Shown here: positions 45,808-58,800 of the stretch, piece by piece | Numbering within the stretch: the stretch's first letter is position 1 | Layout: each line of letters starts with the position of its first letter | Origin: Membranipora membranacea | Lineage: Eukaryota > Bryozoa > Gymnolaemata > Cheilostomatida > Membraniporidae | NCBI GenBank assembly: GCA_914767715.1 | Contig: OU612067.1 | Location: 31,902,162-31,966,161 of the forward strand | DNA length: 64,000 nucleotides | Direction of reading: 5' to 3' | The notes under the pieces: generated by a model | What the model saw: the letters and a program-made list of their open reading frames with translations, nothing else | What the model was told of the DNA's origin: nothing | The model's database searches: none | Made by a program: the position numbers and the translations under genes

Positions 45808-48800
45808 GTAAGTACCGAGAGGATAACTCTCTATAAGCACATATACATGAAACTCCCACAATGCAACTTTCGTTTGCAATTCGCAGATAGCTTAGGTTAG
45901 ACTCTTATGTATCATCAACGGCTTGATCTGTCTGGGAGATCAAGATATAATCTCTAACGTTCTCACAGTCTTATATGGGAAGATGATGGTTTAGCCACAA
46001 TTTAATTCGTTGTTATCCAGGCCATGGTTATTTGTGATGACCTGTGCGGAAATTCATGTGGTATTCAAATTGTAAGTCTCAGGGTTAAGAAGAAAGATGC
46101 AGTGGACGGTTGTTTACATCAATCATATGCATGACGTCAGTATTTGAAGAAAAAAAGTCACTGAAAAATGCCAATTGAGTACACTTTATAACATTCTTAT
46201 ATTTACAGTGTGATAAATCGAAAATCTGGAAAAAAGCATACATTGAATCTAAGATTATCATGTAATGATATTCACTCATCAGTGTTACTAGCTCTACACT
46301 TTTCACTAATTAAATTACCACAGTTTAATTAATAAATCTGTGTTTTGTTGTTTCGCTGGAATAGTACCAATACTGTTCTTATTCTGACATTTGCTTGCAT
46401 GAATTACAATACACATCATATCAATCAAACATGCTATGCTACACCGGTGGAGGATTTAAAGGGGATAAGCAAACGGCAGCAAAGCACAAATTAATAGCTC
46501 AGAGCTTGTTGCTTGTGACTCAGATATCTCCACTACAACATCGGTTGATCAAATATTGTGTTCTGATGGAGGGAAAATTCATTGGCTTGTCAGACCAGTA
46601 TCCCCCCCCCCTAGTTGGAGGTTTAGATCCACCACTGGATATTTGTAAATGGTCTAGATGAGAGGTGAATGTGAATTGCTGCCAATGTTGATAGGGAAAG
46701 AGGATTTATGGCATCATCACAACAAATCTAGGGAGGCCGATGTCTGTTTCGAGTGCATTTTGATTATCAGAAAGTAATGCGTTCATGAAGTGATTCTAGC
46801 GGATTATTTTTCTTGACTCAAGGCCAGTAACGCTCATTCCCAGAGGTGTAATATTTGTTATGAAAGGAACTATTAGTGAAATTATCTCTTAACCGAGTTG
46901 AATCATTTGTTTTCCCGTTTTTAAAGCAGAAACACCGCTGTGCAAATTGTGTTAACCGACAAAATGGCTAAAGTTCTTTCTGCTTTTAGGAGTAGCCAGG
47001 CCAACTGCATGCTGGAAGATGCACCTGTCAAGTCTGAGATGTACAATATGTCAATAAGTGAGCTGCCAGGGCAGGTCTACAGCGGAGATCAGCAGTGCAA
47101 ACATCTGTATGGATCAGAGGCTAGCGTGTGCAAATTTGAACTTCCAAATGTAAGTGCTCGGATGCTGAAGTTACACCCAGAAGTTATTTCTGATCTCCTC
47201 CAATAATATCAACCCTTGCCACTGGGAATATAGCCATTTTAGAAGTGTTGGTTGTTTGATATTTTTCTTGCGAATGTCAACCAAAACAGAACGATTAGCA
47301 TATTTGGGCACAGCTGCTCTTGCATAAACTGTTCCCAGATTTTTTATGTCGAGAATGTAAAGTTTGAACATACCCTTCAGCATACTTCAAGATTAATTCA
47401 CACATACCTGAAGCTCAAACAGTTGCAAAGCCTTTCACTATCACCACTTTGTGCTAGATCTAACCTGATATATAAGGGCTTTGGGTAGCTGTAATTGAAC
47501 CCTGTTTATTGTTTGTAGGATGCTGATATCTGCCGTTACCTGTGGTGCCATGTTGGCGGAATGAGATGTGAGACTAAGTTCTTACCTGCTGCTGAGGGAA
47601 CTCCCTGTGATGAGAATAAAGTGAGATGCAATTTCTACCAAAATTTATGTATACCAATCCATACCTAAATCCATGATTCATCATCACAAAACTCTTAGTC
47701 AAGTTGTTCAACCACAGTAAATGCTAGCAACAGTTCATATCAAAAAGTTGTTGCTATGCAAAGTCATCTACACCTAAAGCTGATCTTGGCTTATTCATTA
47801 ACATCCCCTTTCGTTTTTTCCATAGTGGTGCCGAGAGGGTGAATGTATACCTGTGAATAAGGAGACCCCTGAACCTATTGATGGTGATTGGGATAAATGG
47901 ACTGATTGGACTACCTGTACCAGAACGTGTGGAGGAGGTGTCCAGACTAGAATGAGATACTGTACTAATCCTAGGTAAGGAGAAAAACCTACAAGTTGTG
48001 TTCATTGTTCGCCATGAGCTTAGGTTTGATCACCAAACAATCTACGGGAGTTGTCACATAATTTGGTAGGAGGAAATAATTTTGATCACATATTGTAGCT
48101 TGAATTTGTCGTTTCAGTCCAAGATATGGTGGCCAGTACTGTTCTGGTGACAGTAAGGAGTACGGTAGATGTAACATGCAGACATGTGAAGGTGATGAAA
48201 AGGAATTCAGAGCCATGCAGTGCACAGAGTTTGATGAACAGCCATTCAAGGGAAGATATTTCAAATGGTCACCTGTAGACAACAGATATCTTTCCAGTAA
48301 GTCACTCCTACTCCAGCTATATAACAGCAGGGTCTATAGTTTTACCAGCAATAGTTGCTGGAAATGTAACAGTAACGCATTACTGCAGTGCAGAATAAAA
48401 TAATATCCCGCAATGCATCTGTGTACTCAAGAAAAGATAACGGAAATCTATTTCAGCTGTTATTCAGTTGAATGATCATACAAACCTACTCAACTATATG
48501 TTATGTATTTGTCTAGAACGCTGTCAAACTCAAATAGTGTTAGTTTTAAAATGAATTTCAAATAAGCATAATTTTGTTATTATAGCCATGGATAAGTGTA
48601 AGCTGTTCTGCCGGGCTGCCAGATATAACTTCTTCTTCCAAATGAATGACAAAGTGATTGACGGTACGAGATGTGACGATGAGAGTGAGGATGTCTGTAT
48701 CAACGGAAAATGCCAGGTAGGTGTCTTATCCCACAATGCAACAGCATTCACAAATACACAATGGTCAAAGTCAAGTTCAACATCATTACTGGACATATCG

Positions 48801-51758
48801 TTTGAGATGAATATGAGGGGAGACAAAACAGTGCAGCCTATGTATAACTTTTCAGTGTTTTTGACAAATAAGTGTGCTATAAATTTAGATTCGATAACAG
48901 CCTAACACAGGCTAGTCCGTTAGCTGTTTGCTGCAAATTATAGGCATTTGACTTATAATTGAATCTAATGGTCATTCCTATTCTTTGTTTTAGCCTGTGG
49001 GATGTGATGGTGAGATTTGGTCAGAGGCGAAGGCAGATAAATGTGGTGTTTGTAACGGTAATGGGACGACTTGTGAGACAATTAGAGGATTATTCGCTGA
49101 CAAAGTTACTTCCAACAGTGAGTAGACCTTCCAATTTAACAGAATTGACCGTCATTATTATCATTCATTATTATCATTCATTATTAATATGACGAGCTAC
49201 AACAGAGTTCTCGTAAATTGCTCCCAGTCGTTCTTACTTTTGGTTGAGGCAAGAAACAATTTATCACCACATTTTTACTTCCCAGATTACACGACTTTCT
49301 TGACAATACCGGTTGGAGCGAAGAGCATCCAGATTAAAGAGTTGAGATCATCCTCCAGTTTCATCGCTGTCAAATCAAGGTCACGTTACTATCTCAATGG
49401 TGATTGGTCAATGGACTGGCCAGGAAAATTCTACTTTGCTGGGTCAAAGTTTGTCTACAACAGATTGTACAGCGGACTGGAGACTTTGTACAGCACAGGA
49501 CCGACCAATGAGACTCTAGAGATTCAGGTAAATACTATGATTAATAATGTCCTTCGGCAATCATCTATGTTTCCTTCTCAAAACCGAGTTTTTCCGGGAC
49601 TCAATGTGCAAATAGACACAGTATCAACATCTGTTTCTTGATTTGTTGCAGATTTTGGCTGTTGGAGCAAACCCTGGTGTTCAGTATGAATATGTGGTGC
49701 CTATCGACACATCCAAAGTACGTTATACTTGGGAAAGCTCGACAACTGATTGTTCAGAACAGTGTGGTGGAGGGATACAGGAGATGTCCGCTATCTGCGT
49801 GGCTAGTGATGGTTCTCAGGCTACAAATGATCAATGTATTGCTTCTCATAAGCCAACCACAGGAAGATTCAAGTGCAACGCCCAGCCCTGCCCTGGAAGG
49901 TGAGTTAAAGTTTAAAGATAATGTTGAAATTTGTATAATGTATGTAATTTGTAATATGTATGTTTTAGGGAATTTTCTCTATCGGCGTGGTAAATCTACT
50001 TTTGGACTTGTCGTTGATGTATAGGCAATTTATTCTCATTTTCATTTCGACAGTTTGATCCTCTAAAATATTTATATCAAGTAGTTCACTTCTTAGAGAA
50101 CGCATCCTAAGTCTTTTTGGTTACTACACATTTCATTTTGGGTTAAAATTTAATTTCATGTTGCTGTAGATGGATACCACAAGCATGGAGTAGATGCTCT
50201 CGGCAGTGTGGAGGTGGAAAGCAGCGTCGTGAGATCTACTGTATGCAGAGATTCCAGGATGGAGACAGACGTGTCAAGAACAAACACTGCAAGAGTGTAC
50301 CAAGACCACCCAAGACTCAGAGATGTAACCTGGAGGATTGTGCACCAGCCTGGCAAACAGGCCGCTGGTCAAAGGTGAGAGATGGGTGCAAATCTGGATA
50401 TCAATAACTGGTCACTTTTTGATCTCAGGCACAGAAATGAGCACAACATGTGTATAACTCTAGTTCACATTCTGTTGATTATTGCCAATATGAGTTGCTA
50501 ATGTTTTGACTTTTCTATTTTAGTGCTCAACAACTTGTGGAAATGGAATACGGCGGCGAGCAGTTTATTGCACCATGCCATCTCGTAGAGACGCTGTGGT
50601 TAGCGATAATGAGTGTGACTCGGACACTAAGCCGACTATATATGAGAGCTGCTCTGAGAGGGAATGTGCAGTAGACTGGCAACTCACAAGCTGGAGCCAG
50701 GTAAATAAATAGTGAAAGAGTATTATTTATACATGAACATCACTTTATCTGCAAGCCTGTAAGTTTGTACATCAGATTAAAGGTCCGTCTTAGACAAACT
50801 AAATCATTCTTGGTTGACTATGGATAAAAACTATCTGTCACTTCCAATTTTATGGGTGATGTAGAAAATGCTGCATGAATGAAATGAACATAATATTATT
50901 ATATAACTGACCATAGATAGTAATGATGATTTTGCCTTTTGTAGTGTTCTAAGAGTTGTGAGCTAGGATCTCAGAGTAGACAGCTGATTTGTGTAAGCAA
51001 GGAGCCTGGAGCAACCCCTAACACTGCTGTGGATACAAGGCAATGTGAACATATGCTGAAACCCAAAGTACTGCTACTCCAGAATTGTCAATTACAGGAG
51101 ACCTGCCCGCACTGGCAACCAGAGTCATGGTCAGAGGTAAGTTTGGGATATTAGTCTTATATTCCCTTACTATTTAACAGTCAAAGTCGTTTCACATTGA
51201 TAAACTTAGAATTGAACTCACTCGCTAGCTGGTCAAGATATGCAACACTGGCACATCCTAGTCTTCATCCCCGCAAACGATTCCTATACCCCAGACCATT
51301 CACAAAACTGCCATATTGAGAGGTACTGTCTTTTGATTATCCCTGAATTTAGCATCGCTTATATGGTAGCGAAGTGAAATCAAAAAGTAGCAAGCTCCTT
51401 CTGTAATTATTCTCACCTGATCCTTTCTACATTCTAGTGTTCGTCGACCTGTGGTGAGAGTGAGCGACGCCGCAGAGTCACATGTCAACTAGAGAATGGA
51501 GTCTTTGCCAGCGGCTGTGACGAGAAAGACAGACCTTCTGAAATTCAACGCTGTCATTTACCAGAATGTAGCATCGCATCACAGACAACACCTTCTACAA
51601 CTACTACACAGACTACAACAACAACGGCAGCGCAAACCACGGCATCATCGTGTGTGGACACAAAGTCGTGGTGTCCCTCACTGTCGATATACAAGTACTA
51701 CTGTACCCGATCCTACTACAGATCGGTCTGCTGTCAAACCTGTAGTCTAGAACGATGA
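36720..51758 (+). CDS. ADAMTS16/18-like: ADAMTS metalloprotease (ADAMTS16/18-like), complete, 21 coding exons
   Basis: Secreted zinc metalloprotease of the extracellular matrix, 1146 residues, all exon phases consistent. Order: signal peptide (1-16), propeptide with candidate proprotein-convertase sites RVRR (194-197) and KR (212-213), reprolysin domain from 214, disintegrin-like region, first thrombospondin repeat (about 513-560), Cys-rich region, spacer, five more thrombospondin repeats, a Thr-rich linker and a C-terminal PLAC domain. Zinc ligands are His354, His358 and His364 with Glu355 (HEIGHNLGMVHD), and the Met-turn Met is 378 (SIMGPS). One plus five thrombospondin repeats with PLAC is the ADAMTS16/18 layout, and the [12 protein letters not shown] and TVNEDRGLG blocks also fit. 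Paralog assignment is from memory of the family, not from a tree. The start is the first ATG giving a signal peptide. Confidence 0.92.
43976..48740 (+). promoter_or_regulatory. Recurrent 14-mer TATCCCACAATGCA in ADAMTS introns
   Basis: Exact copies at 43976-43989, 44288-44301 and 48727-48740. Near copies at 45853-45865 (CTCCCACAATGCA) and 48404-48417 (G for A). All are on the coding strand, and four of the five lie within about 110 bases of the preceding donor. A further exact copy occurs reversed at 9256-9269. It could be a transcription-factor or splicing element, or part of a short dispersed repeat. Confidence 0.6.
45110..45260 (-). mobile_element. LINE 3'-end fragment with (CAAT)n tail
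   Basis: Inside ADAMTS intron 8. On the minus strand the sequence ends in ATATCAATCAATCAATTAA after an AT-rich 3' UTR-like stretch, the same tail type as the LINE at 17481-17502. No coding part remains. Confidence 0.45.
46990..49527 (+). CDS. ADAMTS exons 10-16: disintegrin-like, TSR1, Cys-rich, spacer
   Basis: Exons: 46990-47149, 47519-47620, 47826-47974, 48118-48296, 48586-48716, 48994-49117 and 49286-49527. Landmarks: [13 protein letters not shown] (disintegrin-like), [11 protein letters not shown], the [10 protein letters not shown] start of the first thrombospondin repeat with its C-mannosylation-type Trp spacing, EFRAMQC and [21 protein letters not shown] (end of the Cys-rich region), and the spacer with [16 protein letters not shown] and YYLNGDW. 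Confidence 0.9.
49652..51758 (+). CDS. ADAMTS exons 17-21: five thrombospondin repeats, Thr-rich linker, PLAC
   Basis: Exons: 49652-49899, 50170-50374, 50524-50700, 50945-51136 and 51438-51758. Repeats start at [55 protein letters not shown] and [13 protein letters not shown]. The slash marks a phase-0 intron in the same place in three repeats. The fourth of these five lacks the usual CG after the Cys-containing loop. A Thr/Gln-rich linker (about 1082-1106) precedes a Cys-rich PLAC tail (YKYYCTR, CCQTC) ending at TGA 51756-51758. Confidence 0.9.
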
Positions 51759-52578
51759 CCGCCCCATTAGTCAATAAGTGAGAATTGAGGACTGTCATTG
51801 ATTTGGCCAACTGCCTGTGGTTATCATGAGGATCGAATATATCGTCTTTATTTCAATAAGACAAAAAAACTAGTCATTTTTCTATTTCATGGATTAACGC
51901 AGAGAATTGGAGCGCATATGGAGTCTACACTTTTTTCGCGGAACCTTGGGGTTCGTTTTTTAAGTTGATAACATTTTATCTCTGGTTTCCTGTTGGTTAT
52001 TGATTTTTATTAAGGCACACGTGGTACAGCCCGCCTTATCTGCTTCTTTCCTGCTGTGACGCATGTGGCTTCAACCTTAACATAAGATAAAGTCCACAGT
52101 TTATTTTTGTCCATGTCTTAGTCTAAACGCTGTAGGCGAGTCTTGTTGAACGGGTGCTATGCATTTCTCAGCAGCGCCCCGCGTTAGTGAGGCAGACTAT
52201 GGCGCTTCATATACGTTGCAGTCCAGTTTATAAAATTTTGATCTTGCACTGCCTAGAAGACATTATTTCTCAATTTAAAAGATTATTTCTTCAGTTATAT
52301 TAGCTAAGTTTCAGGGAGAGCACATCAAACTGTTTATAGTTTTATGTATATAAATTTGTACCCTCATACACCTATTTATGTTTAATTTATAGCATGACTT
52401 CGTAACCATAGGATTGGTCCTGTATATTTTTGTTACACTTTTGATATTACTCGTACGAGGCCTTTTGAAGGGAGGTGGGTTTTTTGTTTGTACAGCATTC
52501 ACTCTAGTCTACAATATTATGTTACTAAATTATTCCTCAATACTGTCATTTTCCATAATACTTAATTTATTTACTAGC

Positions 52579-52596
52579 AATAAAGCTAAAAATAAA
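52579..52596 (+). terminator. Candidate polyadenylation signal of the ADAMTS gene
   Basis: Two AATAAA hexamers on the plus strand, 12 bases apart, about 820 bases after the ADAMTS stop codon. Confidence 0.4.
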
Positions 52597-52744
52597 TACA
52601 AACTGATTTTTGTTGAACCTCAATTCACCCCACTAGTTTGAGGGTTGAAATGGCTCTAGATATAACTTAGTGGCAATGAGACTTGATCTAATAAACTTGA
52701 GGAGGGATTCAATCATGGAATGCCATCAGTCCGATTGTTTTCAC

Positions 52745-52841
52745 AAACTGCCTTTGACTCTATACGATGATCACATTCAGTATTATTACAGAACTGCCTT
52801 TGACTCTATCTATACGATGATCACATTCAATATTATTACAG
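52745..52841 (+). repeat. Two-copy tandem duplication (about 48 bp)
   Basis: The segment starting AACTGCCTTTGACTCTATAC and ending TATTATTACAG is repeated once directly, with a 4-base insertion (TCTA) and one substitution in the second copy. Confidence 0.75.
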
Positions 52842-53506
52842 AACTGTTGAGAAGACTCAAGTGCCCTATATTTGTAGAGAGTTATCCTCTTTATGAATGG
52901 CTACCAACGACTTCTTACATATTGCTGGCTGTCTCCACTTTTAGCTAGCAAGGCTCATATTTAAGAAAGTGGTCGAGTATATGTAAGCTAGGAATAAATT
53001 TCTCCACTTCCTGCTTGCGCGAAAAGGTCAACTTTGCTACTGCAATTACTCCTCCATGGTATTCGAATGAATAGTAGTTACAAATTTAGGGGAATTCTTG
53101 CACATGATTTACACCTCTTTGATATTCTTAAAGGGCAACCAAGGTTTCAAACAACTTCTCATTGATCAATAGCAGATTGTACCTTCTGCATAGGGAAAAA
53201 GACAATATCTAATTAGGATGATTATTCAGCCAGAATTCTTGTGAAACGTTCCATCCATCAGGTACTCAAACTCAGCTAAAATAGAATACCATAGAGCAGT
53301 TTCCTGTTCCTGTTTTTATTTAGCCTGTGCTCTATCATCATTACAGCAATGTCTTGTAACCTCCCCTAAACTGAAGTGTTACCCAGCTTAGAGACAGCAA
53401 CTACTTTGAGTTTTGCATCGTAATGCACAAAGCTGATGCTGCCTAGCACATTATTTACTACCCATTAATGCATTGCTGCGAAACCTTGGTTGCCCTTTAA
53501 GACTGT

Positions 53507-53662
53507 AGCGACAGATTGAGGTGGTGTTTAGGAGCGACAGATTGAGGTGGTGTTTAGGAGCGACAGATTGAGGTGGTGTTTAGGAGCGACAGATTGAGGT
53601 GGTGTTTAGGAGCGACAGATTGAGGTGGTGTTTAGGAGCGACAGATTGAGGTGGTGTTTAGG
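53507..53662 (+). repeat. Minisatellite, six identical 26-bp units
   Basis: The unit AGCGACAGATTGAGGTGGTG followed by TTTAGG repeats exactly six times (156 bp) with no visible substitution, so the array is young or actively homogenised. It lies between the two convergent genes. Confidence 0.95.
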
Positions 53663-55523
53663 TTAGCTTTTCATAATGCTGTATATTATTATTATTTATA
53701 TAATATTGAAAACAAGAGAAAAAAGGTCAGTAAAGAGTGTGCTCAAAAACTCGTCAATGCAGAAACTACAAAATACATTCTAAATACCCTACATGTACTA
53801 GCTCTTCAATCTGTTAGTTAGTATATCGTGTTATTACAGTGCCACCAGGGTGTCATAGAGTCAATTTAACTTGATGAATATTACTAAAACTGACAGTGGC
53901 ACAATGTCATGAAGACTCTAAACATAATAGTCATTATATTCCATATGACTGAGGCTTTAACTTATGTAGCTCTCGTGCTGATGATGATGCTGCTATCATT
54001 ATGATTTAAAAGGGTAAACACAGTACAAAATATAGTAGCAAGTTTAATCATAGGCAAAACAATATTGACCGTTATTAGAATTAAGTTGAGGTAAAGTTTA
54101 CAGTGTTGTACAATACTAAATATGAATTCTATTAATTAAGCAAGACGAAAATGGAGTTGAAAAAATCTACAAATTGCCTAAATCTGTTGAAAATATCTGA
54201 CATACGAATCTGACATACAAAGAATATGAAAGAATTGGTAACATAGTTTTAAAAGTAATCATAATCAATGGGCTCCAGAAGGAAAAAATCAATCATTTTC
54301 ATCGATACGATGTTTGGATCTCGGCCTGACGAGTGATGATAATTTTACATACAATGCGATAGCTCTATGGTTGTAATTAAGTTCGAATAATTGTGACAGT
54401 TATTGTGTGTGATATAATACAGATTCGTAACAAAAATAAAACATCTTTTCTGTTGACATTATTGTTTTGAATAACAAGTAGTATAAACATGTTGACATAA
54501 ACTTGAGACTTTGAATCTGATTGGCCATCAACACAAAAACCAGCCAATCATGGAAAATTTCACAAAAAGTAATTGATTTTGATTGGCTGCCTTGTGTTGA
54601 CCTGACCAATCAGATTCTTGTGAGATATTTTTGTCTCATGCGCTATAATTGGATTGGTAGTACAGTTAAGATCGTTCAATAGAAAAGTGTGATAGCATAG
54701 TAGCGAAAAAGTCGTATAAATGATAAGTTATAATCATTCGAAAATGGTGCTTGTCTTTGTGTTTAATAGCATAGCTCAAGGAAAGGATTCAAACACAAAA
54801 ACCTTTCCTCAATCATACGGAAAAAATGACTTGTGATCTTTTGGACTTTGCAAACTAGTGTACTATATGAAGATGGCAGGATAAAGCAACGCACTGATCC
54901 AAGCTTATAACAGGAAAATTAAACCGCCTGGGTGTCAATCAACCATTAGATATACAATCCAAAATGAGCTTCCGTTAATAGTGAACTAAAAAGTATGTTT
55001 ATATAAACAACATTTGACATCAACCACAATAATATTAGGACATAATTTCTTTATAATCAAGCATACTGATACCCAAAGCCTTTAGTTTTATGATAATATA
55101 TCGATTTCGAAAATATGAAAAGCAACAAGAAGTATTAGGGAAATAATGTTCCATAAATAGCCACTACCTATTGAACTAGATACACCAACGACAAAATGTA
55201 GACAAATGTGAGTAACAAAATTTAATCAAAGCATAGACATACATTTTCATAATTAGTAGCAATACGATAAGAATATTACCAAAAATATTCATTCATTTAA
55301 CCGGACACCAAAATCATATTATTCGTGATTTAAAATAAAGAGGAAATCTCAAAGCAAAAGAAGAACATCAAAAAATTGGATCTTACAGATAGTTAAGATG
55401 AGTGAATAGTGTATATATAATACCTTCTACCAAATCATTTCTAGTGATAAATTCCGTGTTTTCTAATGTTCTTGTTTCCGGATGTCATTTATGCTCTCAT
55501 GGTGTTATTGTGAGCATGGTTCA
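53663..55523 (-). other. Probable 3' UTR of the RBMS-like gene and intergenic sequence
   Basis: AT-rich. A 3' UTR exon of the RBMS-like gene appears to start at 55524 on the minus strand (acceptor tcttttcag). I found no convincing AATAAA on that strand close by, so the transcript end is open. No further gene seen. Confidence 0.35.
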
Positions 55524-55841
55524 CCTGAAAAGAAAAATATCTTTGTGATGCAATTATTTGGCATCAACTTATCAGAAATTCATCATTAACTGTTACCCTG
55601 TCCATGATGGAGTATACTTGTTCCATTTGGTTCTTTTCAACAAGCATACTCGTGCAGGGCTATGACATCAATTATAGCCAGTCACAGCACAAAAACACTG
55701 TGGCTAGAGGTTAGTTATAGGGGATTACAGGTTTGGATTGTTTACAATATTGTCTTATTTCACCGGTCACAGATGCGAGGTGCCTCAGAAAATTTCTATA
55801 AAGCATATTTAACAAGATCTTTACTTGGCCTTACCTGCTAT

Positions 55842-58800
55842 TTACATAGCTTGAGAAAATTGTTGAAAATGATCGTTAGAGGTCTCGATCCCTCCGCCCA
55901 GCTGCTGAGGGGGTGATGTGGATATATCATAAGGAGCCATCTGCTGCTGCTGAGCCGGCATCAGACCACCCTGAGAGCCGGGACCTCCATACTGGGCGGC
56001 AGCATTCATCTGGTTATATCCCTGCTGCTGCTGCATACCAAACTGTCAACACAAAACAGAATATGAGGTAAGGGCTGAATATTCAGCCAACACCGATGAT
56101 AATAAACGCGAAATCATAACAAGTGCAGTTATGATGTGGAAGGTATCTCTGTAGAGTTTAATGTTCAATTTCTGTCACATCAACACAATGAAGTGTACGG
56201 ACGAATTTTAAATTGATCATTTCTAAAGCTTAGACAGTGAGAGCTTGGCTATATCATTTTTTGTGAGGAGGCAACTCCAAACTTGCCTCATTAACTTAGG
56301 TTTGAACTTGACAACATCTCACAACTTTAATTTGAATTATGTTACGAATTTAGTTAAAATATATCCCAGAAATGATTTTGTTCGTCAAGGCCTACTTTGT
56401 ATAAAACCATTATGAGAAAATATTATAGAAGGTATGTCCACATTATGCTTTGAATTGCAGGCAGAGCATTTACAAATTAACACGATATTATTACTTACGT
56501 TTTGACCGAGGTGCATCTGAGAGAGCTGAGAGGCCAGGTAGTTAGGATCCACAGAGCCGGGTAGGGATCCGGGGAGCGAGTTAGGATTAACTGGTGACAT
56601 GGCCATCTGTGGGTACATCGCGTTCATTCCTGTCAAAGATAATCATTCAATTATTGAACAACCAACCAATAATCCATCTAAACTATCTGTTATTCTCCCA
56701 GGGGCCGCTCGCAATGACTGAGGTGCGAATAAGCGGTCATTTGTTTGAATGAAACGATTGGGCAACTCCCAATTATGCGCATTTAGTGCCGTTTCTTTTT
56801 TTTGGTGCAACCAAGTGACAAGGCCTAAGGACATCCAACCAGTAAAGACTAGAGATAGAGAGCTCAAACATTACACATACCAGATATACATTTGTGATGA
56901 ATTTTGACTCTATATCACATTATTAGATCAACGTTAGTTGGTGTGCACATAAACTGCCCGGCTTGTGGTAGTGGCATTATGTCTATTATCATACCCATCC
57001 TGGTCATGTTTATAATGGAATGCTGCTCACAGCGACAGCGACTCGGACATTGTTTGATCACTCAATCTAGAGACTATTATTACACCTAAGTCAGACTTGT
57101 TAATCATACCCCAGTTGCCGGCACCTGCTCCCTGCATGTACTGGTTCTGATTATTACCTCCAGGTATAGAGTAACCTCCTGGTCTCATGTTCATATTACC
57201 TCCTCCCATCATCTGTGGTGGCATACCTCTGTGAGAAAACAATTATATTATTAGATAGTTATGACACACCAAGGAGTTAGAGACTCCTCGGACACACAGA
57301 GCAAAACTAGTATCACTTGCTGCATCCTTCCCTTTTCCTTTCCAATATGAATAGCTTTCATAACAGCCATGAACTTATAAGTTGAGAAGACAGTATTGAC
57401 CATTGAAGCGGCTAGAAAACAGCGACGAAAAAAAACATTGCATAACTCTTATATATATATAAATGTATCTTCAGACAAGGCATAGAAATGTTACAATTAT
57501 TACAAACTAAGACAAATGTAGGCTGGCTCCACTTTGATATTTCCTGTTATTTAATTCATCACATGTCACACTTGACACATTAGATACTGACCCGTGCATG
57601 CCGTTATCGTATCCCATCATCTGTTGGTTTCTGAAGTCCCTCTTCTTCTTATTACCAGAGTCAGCGAATTTGATGAGCAGCGGCTCCTGACTGGCTGGTA
57701 AGCTCTTCTTATTCATAGAGTGTATAATCTTCTCACACATCTCACGTGTCTCCATACGACAGAATCCCACACCTCGCGAGTGACCACCTTAAACACAGTA
57801 GCATACACATGATAAGTATCTGTCACACGACTTGTCAACAATATATTTCGTCAGTTGCAAAATATAAAATTGTAACTAACATAACCTCAACCAGTGTATG
57901 TATTGAGTTATGAAAAATCTTTTCCTATGAACCACTCTCGTGTTGCCTCGTCATGTGTTAAATGTTTGGTTGACACACATGACAAGGCAACACAAGTCAT
58001 GTGTGACAGCTTAACTTATAACACAACCAGGAAGATAAGGATTTGATAAGATTTATTAACGCAAAAACTGGAATAGTGTTGGACAGAGCAGGAGTTGTGC
58101 TCTCATTACAAATTGAAATGAGTGAATAACTCTCAAATATGGAGAAAATATGCGAAGTAAGTATTGATTTACCTTGCAGGTGAAGGCTATCATTGTACAC
58201 AGGCTTGAAATAGTGAAACTTATGGCTAGCACAGGTTCGTTCAAACTTGTTATTTAAATCATCTCCCACATCAGATGGCAAAGAATTAAAACTAGCTAAC
58301 ATTAAGTCACCCAAAAACTTCTAGTAGACTCCATTCACTTCTCACTCCTGTACTAACAGATTATTTAAGGGACAACTATTTGTGTACTTACAGTTATCTC
58401 TGAGAATTCTGGTGCTGACCACAGTGCCGAAAGGTCTGGTCATATTCTCAAGGTAGTTCTCATCTACATAATCAGGTAGGTTAGCTATGTACAGGTTCGT
58501 CGGGTCTTGTTCTTGCTGCAAAAAAATACAAAGATATACATGTTACATAATATATGACACATTGATATCCCAAGGATATGTCAGTCTTGTGACATGCATT
58601 CCTCTATTGGAACACAGTCAGCCCTCGATAACCTCAAAAAAGTATCCGATTTATGTTTTATTGATTAGTTTCTAAAATTCTTAGAATATGACATTCTGTC
58701 CTGTACCAAATGATTGACATAAATCGAGGCACATCAATGTGCATGCTAGATTTACATTAGATAAAAATTTAAATCAGTTAAAGCATATTTATTTGCTGCT

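Larger units (their letters stand above)
51759..53506 (+). other. ADAMTS 3' UTR and intergenic sequence
   Basis: After the stop at 51758 the first canonical AATAAA pair is at 52579-52584 and 52591-52596, giving a 3' UTR of about 830 bases if used. The AATAAG at 51857 is a weaker earlier alternative. No other gene seen. Confidence 0.4.
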
